The notes beneath the pieces were generated by a model, which ran no database searches, had not been told where the DNA came from, and saw only the letters and a program-made list of their open reading frames with translations. From a bacterium (GTDB taxonomy: Bacteria > Bacillota_I > Bacilli_A > RF39 > UBA660): a stretch of 7,472 nucleotides of DNA. Positions 1 through 5,671 of the stretch are shown here, in pieces. Numbering within the stretch: the first letter of the stretch is position 1; each line of letters starts with the position of its first letter. The stretch is taken from assembly GCA_014846175.1 (NCBI GenBank), contig RKAV01000081.1, positions 1 to 7,472 on the forward strand, read 5' to 3'. Made by a program: the position numbers and the translations under genes.

Positions 1-2
1 AC

Positions 3-23
3 ATAGAAGAAAAAGAGGCATAA
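3..23 (+). CDS. Possible 3' end of an upstream gene (partial)
   Basis: The frame ending at TAA 21-23 reads Ile-Glu-Glu-Lys-Glu-Ala-stop, a plausible charged C-terminus of a gene starting outside the window. It would end 2 bases before the next start codon, which fits the tight packing of the genes that follow. Another frame has TAG at 4-6, so which stop belongs to the upstream gene cannot be settled here. No function can be given. Confidence 0.3.
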   Translation: MEEKEA

Positions 24-25
24 AG

Positions 26-478
26 ATGAATAAGAGAACTATAGAAGTAGTAACTAATAAAGATTTAAATAAAATAGAGGCATTAAATGATTTTTGTCTT
101 CGTAACGATGTTGAAAATATAAGTAAAAATATTTTAGCTAGCAAAGAATTATCACCAGTTGTTTTTGAAGATTATTTAGCATATTTTGATAATGATAAAG
201 TAATAGATTATTGCTTTATTCATGGAGAAAAAGATTTAGGTAAAGGTTTTCTATCATTTCCTGTTCTTTTAAAATCAAGAAAAAGTACTACTTTTGTTGA
301 AACAGCTACTGATTATGCTTTTTCTAGGGGACTTGATGAAGTGTCAATTATGACTAAAGATAATAATTTAAAAAACATTTTGAATAAAATAGGTTATATA
401 TCTTTAGGAACTTATAATGATATGTCTTCTTATGTTTTAGGTAAAGAAGATAAAGAGAAAGGAAAAATAAGGATATGA
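26..478 (+). CDS. GNAT-like (degenerate N-acetyltransferase fold) protein
   Basis: A 150-residue soluble protein with no signal peptide or membrane segment. The best fold hint is residues 89-128: a helix (FVETATDYAFSRG), a strand (DEVSIMT), then DNNLKNILNKIGYISLG. This resembles the C-terminal half of GNAT acetyltransferases, where an Asn-containing helix is followed by 'k.GF'. The canonical acetyl-CoA loop (R/Q-x-x-G-x-G/A) is not visible at the expected place, around residues 72-90, so catalytic activity is doubtful. ATG at 26 is chosen because GAGG at 15-18 gives a 7-base spacing; the frame stays open to the window edge, so a longer start is possible. The stop overlaps the next gene's start (ATGA), implying translational coupling in the glycolipid/tpiA operon. 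The function is unknown; the GNAT call rests on secondary-structure-like pattern only. Confidence 0.5.
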   Translation: MNKRTIEVVTNKDLNKIEALNDFCLRNDVENISKNILASKELSPVVFEDYLAYFDNDKVIDYCFIHGEKDLGKGFLSFPVLLKSRKSTTFVETATDYAFSRGLDEVSIMTKDNNLKNILNKIGYISLGTYNDMSSYVLGKEDKEKGKIRI

Positions 479-1488
479 AAAATTTAAAACGAAATAGTTT
501 TATTATTCTAATTGTAACATTATTTGTTTTATTTTTAGTACTTAAAGATGATTATAAGAACATTATCTCCATTATTACAACAATGGATATAAAATTTGTT
601 TTTATTGCAATTATTCTTTACATCACTTATCTTTTCTTTCATGCTTTAGTAAATTATTTGTGGGTAAATGAGAAAGAAAAACTATCATTGGCACAAGCAT
701 TTCAGCACATGATAATTACTCAGTTTTTTAATGGTATTACTCCATTTTCTACAGGTGGTCAACCAATGGAAATATATATGTTAAAGAATCATGGTTTTCG
801 TTATACAAAAGCTACCAATGTTATTATGCAAAATTTTATTGTTTATCAGTTAGCACTTGTTATTTTTGGCTTATTTGCAGTTATTTATAATTTTTTTACT
901 GGTTTACTAGTTTATAAAAGCATTTTAACTACACTTATTATTTTAGGATTTTTAATAAATACTATGGTAGCTGTTATTATGTTACTTGTAGCAACAAGTA
1001 AGAAATTTACTAAATCATTATTAACCATTATTACTAAATTAGGTAATGGTTTGCATTTTATCAAAAATAAAGATAAATTCCTAGCTAAATGGGAAGAAAG
1101 ATTAGAAGACTTTCATAAATGTACTAGGGAAGTTAAGGAAAAAAAAGGTATGTTTGTATTAGGAATACTTTTAAATCTTATTAGTTTAACTTGCTATTAT
1201 GCAATTCCTTTATTCTTAGTTTATAGTCTTCATGATTATAACTCTATGACATTCTTTACATCAATAGTTGCTAGTGCCTACGTTCTAATAATAGGTTCTT
1301 TTGTGCCTATACCAGGTGCTACTGGTGGAATTGAATATGGTTTTTTAGAAATATTTTCTAGTTTTTTACCAACTACTAGTGTTAGAGCAATTATGATAAT
1401 TTGGCGTTTTATTACATATTATTTAGGAATGATATTAGGGGGAATATTATTTAGTTTTCATAAGGAAGGAGACAAAGAATGCGAATAG
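475..1488 (+). CDS. Flippase-like integral membrane protein (YbhN / MprF transmembrane-domain family)
   Basis: A 337-residue polytopic membrane protein with about seven or eight hydrophobic segments, roughly residues 8-23, 40-61, 75-92 (short), 117-143, 150-173, 226-250, 257-279 and 303-328. A Lys-rich soluble loop lies at about 176-225. Two family signatures are clear: NGITPFSTGGQP (86-97) and VPIPGATGGIEYGF (277-290), followed by WRFITYYLG (310-318). These match the lysylphosphatidylglycerol synthase transmembrane region/UPF0104 family, whose MprF member moves lipids across the membrane. There is no C-terminal synthase domain, so this is not full-length MprF. The start overlaps the previous stop by 4 bases, and a purine-rich GAGAAAGGA at 455-463 could serve as RBS. 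It overlaps the following glycosyltransferase by 10 bases. I infer it acts with that enzyme, perhaps translocating a glycolipid; the substrate is not shown by the sequence. Confidence 0.85.
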   Translation: MKNLKRNSFIILIVTLFVLFLVLKDDYKNIISIITTMDIKFVFIAIILYITYLFFHALVNYLWVNEKEKLSLAQAFQHMIITQFFNGITPFSTGGQPMEIYMLKNHGFRYTKATNVIMQNFIVYQLALVIFGLFAVIYNFFTGLLVYKSILTTLIILGFLINTMVAVIMLLVATSKKFTKSLLTIITKLGNGLHFIKNKDKFLAKWEERLEDFHKCTREVKEKKGMFVLGILLNLISLTCYYAIPLFLVYSLHDYNSMTFFTSIVASAYVLIIGSFVPIPGATGGIEYGFLEIFSSFLPTTSVRAIMIIWRFITYYLGMILGGILFSFHKEGDKECE

Positions 1489-2735
1489 GACTTTTTACAG
1501 ATAGTTATCCTCCATATATAAATGGTGTATCTACTAGTGTTGAAACTTTAAAATATGCTTTAGAAGCAGAAGGACATATTGTTTATGTTGTTACTGTTGG
1601 TCAAGATGCAACTACTTATTCTTATGATGAGGAAAAACATATATTAAAAGTACCAGGTTTACCACTTGGAATATATGATTATAGAGCTGCTAGTATTTAT
1701 CCTTTAAAAGTTATTAAAAAGATTAGGTCATGGAACTTAGATGTAATTCATTCACAAACAGAATTATGTATGGGTATCTTTGCTAGACTTTTAGCAAAAC
1801 AATATCATATACCTTTAGTACATACTTATCATACTATGTATAAAGATTATACTTATTATGTTTCTAGAAATCATAAATACTTTGATATGGGATGTAAGAA
1901 AGCAGTTGAGTATTTAAGTAAATTTTATTGTGATAATACAGCAGATGCTTTTATTGTACCAACAATTAAAACTTATCATTTATTTAGGGATGAGTATCAT
2001 TACAATAAAGAAATATATATAGTACCTACAGGTATTGATTCTTCAAGATTTAATAGAGAAAATGTTGATATGTTAAAAGTTGGCGAAATGAGAAAAAAAC
2101 TAGGCTATAAGAAAAATGATTTTGTTTATTTGTTTGTAGGTAGAATGGCTCAAGAGAAGAATATCTTATTTTTATTAGAAGCTATGAAAGAAATAAAAAG
2201 AAATAAAAAAAGTAATATTAAACTTTTACTAGTAGGTGATGGCCCTGATAAAGATTTATATGATAAGAAGATGAAAGAGATGGAACTTACTGATTGTGTT
2301 AAATTCTTTGGTTCTGCTCCATGGAGTGATATGCCATTATATTATCACCTTTCCCAAGCATTTCTTACTGCTTCTGTTACAGAAACACAAGGTTTAACTG
2401 TTATAGAAGCATTAGCAGCTGAAAAGCCAGTATTATGTATAGAAGATGAGGCATTTCACACAATGGTTGTGGATAAATTAAATGGTATGTTCTTTAATGA
2501 CGTTTCAACTTGTGTAAAAGAAATGATAGAACTATCTACTAATAAAAAAGAATATAACTTATTAAAAAAACAAACTAAGAGTTCAATTAAATCTTATTCT
2601 TTATCATCTTTTGCAAATAGTGTATTAGATGTATATAAAGTAGCAATAGATAATTTTAATAATAGAAAAGATTTTCCTAATATAGTACATAATACTGTTA
2701 AGAAATTATTTGATAAGAAGGAGGATGAAGAATGA
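1479..2735 (+). CDS. GT4 family glycosyltransferase, probable 1,2-diacylglycerol 3-glucosyltransferase
   Basis: A 418-residue GT-B fold glycosyltransferase. The N-terminal MRIGLFTDSYPPYINGVSTS (1-20) is the typical glycine-rich acceptor-domain start of the GT4 diacylglycerol glucosyltransferase group, for which Acholeplasma MGS is the reference. HSQTE (91-95) and HTYHTMYKDY (115-124) follow. The nucleotide-sugar domain starts near 'PTGID' (183-187), has VGRMAQEKN (220-228), and carries the retaining GT4 E-x7-E motif E302-E310 within TETQGLTVIEA. There are no membrane spans; such enzymes sit on the inner membrane face through basic surfaces, and the tail here is Lys-rich. The expected reaction is sugar transfer from a UDP-sugar to diacylglycerol, giving a membrane glycolipid or lipoteichoic acid anchor. 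The start has RBS AAGGAAGGAG at 1463-1471 and overlaps the flippase-like gene. Family membership is sure; the precise acceptor and sugar are inferred from overall resemblance. Confidence 0.88.
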   Translation: MRIGLFTDSYPPYINGVSTSVETLKYALEAEGHIVYVVTVGQDATTYSYDEEKHILKVPGLPLGIYDYRAASIYPLKVIKKIRSWNLDVIHSQTELCMGIFARLLAKQYHIPLVHTYHTMYKDYTYYVSRNHKYFDMGCKKAVEYLSKFYCDNTADAFIVPTIKTYHLFRDEYHYNKEIYIVPTGIDSSRFNRENVDMLKVGEMRKKLGYKKNDFVYLFVGRMAQEKNILFLLEAMKEIKRNKKSNIKLLLVGDGPDKDLYDKKMKEMELTDCVKFFGSAPWSDMPLYYHLSQAFLTASVTETQGLTVIEALAAEKPVLCIEDEAFHTMVVDKLNGMFFNDVSTCVKEMIELSTNKKEYNLLKKQTKSSIKSYSLSSFANSVLDVYKVAIDNFNNRKDFPNIVHNTVKKLFDKKEDEE

Positions 2736-3397
2736 AAATTATCTTAAATCATAAAAGTAATTTAACTTATCAAGAGATAATTGATTACTACAATGAGTAT
2801 AAAAAGATAGAAACTAGTCATGAATTAATTATTTGCCCTACTACTTGTTATTTATCTATTTTTAAAGATGTAGTCTTAGGTAGTCAAAATATAAGTCCTT
2901 ATAAGATGGGAAGTTATACCGGTGAAGTGTCTGGGGAAGCTTTAAGATCATTAGGTGTTAAATATGTTTTTATCAATCATAGTGAAAGAAGACATTTAAA
3001 TAATGAAACATTAGAAATAGCAAAAGAAAAATTAATAAGAGCTAAAGAGGCAGGTCTAATACCGATTCTTTGTGTAGGAGAAGAAGCTGATGAAGATACT
3101 GTTGAAGTTTTAACACATGATTTAAATTACTTACTAAAAGACTTAAGGTTTGATAACTTATATATTTCTTATGAGCCTTGTTATGCGATAGGTACAGGTG
3201 TTATTCCTAGTAAAGAAAAACTTATAGCAGTTTTTAATTATTTAAAACAAAATTATAATTATCCTTTATTATATGGGGGTAGTGTTTCAATAGATACTAT
3301 TGAAGAATTAAAAAACATTCCTTATTTAGATGGAGTATTACTTGGTAAAACTAGTCTTAAACTAGAAGATGTAAAAAAATTTATTAGTAAATTATAA
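2732..3397 (+). CDS. tpiA: Triosephosphate isomerase, compact form
   Basis: This enzyme interconverts dihydroxyacetone phosphate and glyceraldehyde 3-phosphate in glycolysis, in the cytoplasm. Catalytic residues are in order: N6 and K8 (NHK instead of the usual N-W-K), H83 in INHSERR (81-87), and E148 in YEPCYAIGTG (147-156), which leads into flexible loop 6. GSYTGEVS (60-67) and the phosphate-binding YGGSV (181-185) are also intact. At 221 residues it is about 30 shorter than usual bacterial TPI (near 250) and close to archaeal length. Asn precedes the catalytic His where bacteria usually have Gly, and Tyr replaces the usual Trp in 'YEPxW'. ATG at 2732 overlaps the glycosyltransferase stop (ATGA), with a perfect AAGGAGG at 2718-2724. 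It is the last gene of the operon, not in the common gap-pgk-tpi-gpm-eno cluster. All catalytic residues being present argues for a working enzyme. Confidence 0.93.
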   Translation: MKIILNHKSNLTYQEIIDYYNEYKKIETSHELIICPTTCYLSIFKDVVLGSQNISPYKMGSYTGEVSGEALRSLGVKYVFINHSERRHLNNETLEIAKEKLIRAKEAGLIPILCVGEEADEDTVEVLTHDLNYLLKDLRFDNLYISYEPCYAIGTGVIPSKEKLIAVFNYLKQNYNYPLLYGGSVSIDTIEELKNIPYLDGVLLGKTSLKLEDVKKFISKL

Positions 3398-3427
3398 GGA
3401 GAATTCGACAAAATTTCTCTTTTTTTT
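3396..3427 (+). terminator. Rho-independent terminator after tpiA
   Basis: AAGGAGAATT (3396-3405) pairs with AATTTCTCTT (about 3412-3422), with one bulged T and a G-T pair, around a CGACAA-type loop. The stem is followed directly by a run of eight T (3420-3427). It overlaps the tpiA stop codon and ends the upstream operon. The loop carries the inverted 0A box listed separately. Confidence 0.75.
3404..3410 (-). promoter_or_regulatory. 0A box (Spo0A binding site) upstream of spo0A
   Basis: Read on the minus strand, this is TGTCGAA within TTTTGTCGAATTC (3401-3413). It matches the known Spo0A~P recognition core TGTCGAA and its preferred T-rich 5' flank. It lies about 100 bases upstream of the spo0A start codon and about 45 bases upstream of the TATAAT -10. 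Spo0A controlling its own gene through upstream 0A boxes is established in Bacillus, so this is probably an autoregulatory site. Only one perfect box is seen, and it sits in the loop of the tpiA terminator. Confidence 0.6.
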
Positions 3428-3453
3428 CTCTATCATTTTTTTCTTTATTGTTA

Positions 3454-3459
3454 TATAAT
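3454..3459 (+). promoter_or_regulatory. Probable -10 element of the spo0A promoter
   Basis: A perfect TATAAT lies in the only intergenic space before spo0A. No good -35 exists at 16-18 bases upstream; the best is CTATCA at 3430-3435 with an 18-base spacer. This would fit a promoter that depends on an activator such as Spo0A~P or on another sigma factor. The start of transcription would be near 3466. No sigma-H-like pair of elements was convincing. Confidence 0.4.
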
Positions 3460-3463
3460 TAAA

Positions 3464-3494
3464 ATGCGTAGGCAGTATTGATGCGTGGTAGTAT
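3464..3494 (+). repeat. Imperfect direct repeat in the spo0A leader
   Basis: ATGCGT occurs at 3464-3469 and again at 3481-3486, and AGTAT follows each copy at 3474-3478 and 3490-3494. The two units are about 17 bases apart, roughly 1.6 helical turns. They fall between the predicted transcription start and the spo0A RBS (AAGGAG, 3499-3504). They could be an operator or a leader structure; the role is unknown. Confidence 0.5.
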
Positions 3495-3509
3495 ATGGAA
3501 GGAGAATTT

Positions 3510-4286
3510 ATGAAAAAAACCAACGTGTTAATGATTGACGACAACGTAGAATTAGTAAACATGATAAGGGAGTATTTTAAAGACAATAATGAAATAGCGG
3601 TTACTTTAACTGCTAATGATGGGGTAGAAGGATTAAAACTAATTTTAGAAAGAGAAAATGAATATGATGTTATATTACTTGATCTTATTATGCCTAGAAA
3701 AGATGGTATGCAAGTATTAAGAGAGTTAAAAGAAAAGAATATTATTAAAAAAATTATAGTTTTAACATCGTTTAATGCTCAAAATGTTATAAGAGAAGCT
3801 GGTGAACTTGGTATTAGTTATTTTATTTTAAAACCTTTTGAGTTAATAGAATTAGAAAAAAGAATCTTAGAATGTAATACTGATGATAATTATAGTAAAA
3901 AAACTATTGATATGAGATATAATAATTTACAAGTTTCAATAACTAAAATTTTACATGAACTCGGAGTACCTTCTCATATTAAAGGTTATCAATATATAAG
4001 AGAAGGAATAGCTATTTTATTTGAACATCCTGATGTAATAGGTGGTATAACTAAAGAGCTTTATCCTGATATAGCCTCTAAATATGATACAACAGTATCA
4101 AGAGTAGAAAGAGCAATAAGACATGCCATAGAGGTTAGCTGGAATAGAGGAAATTGGCAGTTAATGGAAGAAATATTTGGACATAGTGTTGATATAGATA
4201 AAGCTAAACCAACTAATTCAGAATTTATTGTAACAGTAGCAGATAAGCTTAGATTAGAGTTTCATCAAGATGCAGTTAGAAACTAG
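3510..4286 (+). CDS. spo0A: Sporulation master response regulator Spo0A
   Basis: A 258-residue DNA-binding response regulator that, once phosphorylated by a phosphorelay or kinase, commits cells to sporulation and related stationary-phase programmes. The receiver domain (about 1-122) has acidic pair D10-D11, phosphoacceptor D58 in VILLDLIMP, T86 and K108 in ILKPF. After a short linker, the Spo0A-type effector domain (about 140-252) is very well conserved. SRVERAIRHAIEVSWNRGN (197-215) is the recognition-helix region, and KAKPTNSEFI (231-240) and VADKLRLEF close the domain. Length is close to the usual 260-270. I chose ATG 3510 because AAGGAG at 3499-3504 precedes it by 5 bases; the in-frame ATG at 3495 lies upstream of that RBS. 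The gene stands alone between two terminators. It is not next to spoIVB, its common neighbour in Bacillus. An upstream 0A box suggests autoregulation. Confidence 0.97.
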   Translation: MKKTNVLMIDDNVELVNMIREYFKDNNEIAVTLTANDGVEGLKLILERENEYDVILLDLIMPRKDGMQVLRELKEKNIIKKIIVLTSFNAQNVIREAGELGISYFILKPFELIELEKRILECNTDDNYSKKTIDMRYNNLQVSITKILHELGVPSHIKGYQYIREGIAILFEHPDVIGGITKELYPDIASKYDTTVSRVERAIRHAIEVSWNRGNWQLMEEIFGHSVDIDKAKPTNSEFIVTVADKLRLEFHQDAVRN

Positions 4287-4316
4287 TATTAGACTTTTAA
4301 TCTAATGCTTTTTTTT
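4285..4316 (+). terminator. Rho-independent terminator after spo0A
   Basis: AGTATTAGA (4285-4293) pairs with TCTAATGCT (4301-4309) in a 9-bp stem with one G-T pair and loop CTTTTAA. A run of eight T follows (4309-4316). The stem starts within the spo0A stop codon. It isolates spo0A from the next unit. Confidence 0.85.
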
Positions 4317-4318
4317 CA

Positions 4319-4347
4319 TTGACTTTAAGGTTTTAATAAACTATACT
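4319..4347 (+). promoter_or_regulatory. Sigma-A-type promoter for the ATPase-gpmI unit
   Basis: TTGACT (-35, 4319-4324) and TATACT (-10, 4342-4347) are separated by exactly 17 bases. The promoter lies just after the spo0A terminator and about 35 bases upstream of the ATPase start. Transcription would begin near 4354. It is the only clear promoter for the two genes that follow, so gpmI probably depends on it. Confidence 0.75.
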
Positions 4348-4382
4348 TAAACTGTATTAAATATGTGAGGTGAATACAATTT

Positions 4383-5657
4383 ATGGAACGAAAAATAGAA
4401 AAATTCTTTTTAAGATGGAAAGAAGATAAGATAAGAAAACCATTATTATTATTTGGACTTAAACAAATAGGGAAAACTTATACTGTCTTAGAATTTGGTA
4501 GAAAAAACTATAAAAATATTGCTTACTTTAATACCTTACATAATGAAGAATTATTAAAAATATTTAAGAAGGAACGTTCTATTGAAAAACTTGTTAAAAT
4601 CTTATCAGAGTTTTCTGATGTAGCAATAGAGAAGAATGATACTTTGATTGTATTTGATAATGTTGAAGATGAAGAAATAATTAAAGGAGTAAAATTATTT
4701 GGTTTTGATAGAAATGACTATCATGTAATGGCTATTACTTCAAGAAGAGAGAATCTACTTAAATTTAGTGGTGAAGAATTACAGTATAAATTTATGACAG
4801 AAATGGATTTTGAAGAGTACTTGTGGGCAAGAGGTGAGAAAGAATTAGCTGACCTTATTAGAAAAGCTTATCAAAATAAAAAAGCTTGTTCTAAACATGC
4901 TAAGATAATAGATTTATTTTATGATTACTTATTAACTGGTGGTTTTCCAGAAGTAGTTAAAGAATCATTTCAAAGTATTAGTAGAGGTTACTATGAAAGT
5001 GTAAAAGAAAAAGTAGCAGAAATACTTAGAACTTTCTTAACAGAGTGTGATAATTTAATAGATATTCCAAGGGGATTAGAAGTATTAGATAGTATTCCTA
5101 GTCAATTAGCTAAAGAGAATAAAAAGTTTCAATATGGGGTTTTAGGATATGGTAGAAGAGCTAAAGAATATGAAAATGTTATTAAATATTTAGTTAGTAA
5201 TCAACTTCTTTATAGAAGTTATAAAATAAGAACAATAAAATCACCATTATCAAGTTGTCGAGAATTAGATAGTTTTAAACTATATTATCCTGATGATGGT
5301 ATTTTATCTGGAAGATATCATTTAACTAAGAAGCAATTATTAGAGAAATCTGATTTAAAATATACTCTTTTTGAAAATCATATTGCTCATACTTTATTTG
5401 AAGCAGGTTATTCATTATATTATTATCAATCAGAGGGAAAAGCTGAAGTTAACTTTGTTATTCAAAACAGAATGGGTAAAGTTATTCCAATAGAGATAGT
5501 TAAGCAAGGGTCTAAATCTAAGAGTTTATCTGTTTTTATGAAAAAGTATGTAGTAACAGATGCTTATAGAATTACGGAAAATAATTTTTCTATTAAAAAA
5601 GGTGTATATTATTTACCAATTTATGCAGTTTTTTGCTTAAATGAACAAATATATTAG
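4383..5657 (+). CDS. AAA ATPase with C-terminal DUF4143 domain, altered nuclease-like motif
   Basis: A 424-residue protein of the AAA_14-DUF4143 architecture, a widespread family whose cellular role is poorly known. Walker A is G25-x4-G30-K31-T32 (GLKQIGKT). The Walker B strand is TLIVFDN (87-93), where the usual catalytic acid after D92 is Asn (N93); E95 is nearby. TS at 119-120 fits the sensor position. DUF4143 begins near YLLTGGFPEVV (182-192) and includes KFQYGVLGYGRRAKEY (248-263) and YYPDDGIL (301-308). At the C-terminal PD-(D/E)XK-like core, the usual 'E-V-D-F' is EVNF (355-358) and 'E-V-K' is E371-I-V-K374, one residue longer. The RBS is GAGGTG at 4367-4372, 10 bases before the ATG. 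Its own promoter lies upstream and gpmI follows after 14 bases. The domain call is firm; any DNA or toxin-related role is inference. Confidence 0.85.
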   Translation: MERKIEKFFLRWKEDKIRKPLLLFGLKQIGKTYTVLEFGRKNYKNIAYFNTLHNEELLKIFKKERSIEKLVKILSEFSDVAIEKNDTLIVFDNVEDEEIIKGVKLFGFDRNDYHVMAITSRRENLLKFSGEELQYKFMTEMDFEEYLWARGEKELADLIRKAYQNKKACSKHAKIIDLFYDYLLTGGFPEVVKESFQSISRGYYESVKEKVAEILRTFLTECDNLIDIPRGLEVLDSIPSQLAKENKKFQYGVLGYGRRAKEYENVIKYLVSNQLLYRSYKIRTIKSPLSSCRELDSFKLYYPDDGILSGRYHLTKKQLLEKSDLKYTLFENHIAHTLFEAGYSLYYYQSEGKAEVNFVIQNRMGKVIPIEIVKQGSKSKSLSVFMKKYVVTDAYRITENNFSIKKGVYYLPIYAVFCLNEQIY

Positions 5658-5671
5658 AAAGAAGGATATAA

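Noticed and set aside
2..25. Longer N-terminus for the GNAT-like gene
   Set aside because: The frame is open to the window edge, but the added residues are mostly Arg/Lys encoded by the purine-rich RBS region, and GAGG at 15-18 supports ATG 26.
3394..3420. Sigma-H promoter for spo0A
   Set aside because: AAGGAGAA resembles a sigma-H -35, but no GAAT-type -10 follows at the right distance, and the bases are explained by the terminator stem.
3495..3509. Upstream ATG start for spo0A adding five residues
   Set aside because: The added codons contain the AAGGAG RBS itself, and the start at 3510 aligns with the usual Spo0A N-terminus.
3392..3586. Minus-strand reading frame across the spo0A upstream region
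   Set aside because: It runs through the tpiA terminator, the spo0A promoter region and the start of spo0A, has low-complexity composition and no RBS; it is a shadow.
5256..5262. Second 0A-like box TGTCGAG
   Set aside because: It has one mismatch to TGTCGAA and lies inside the ATPase coding region, with no promoter nearby.
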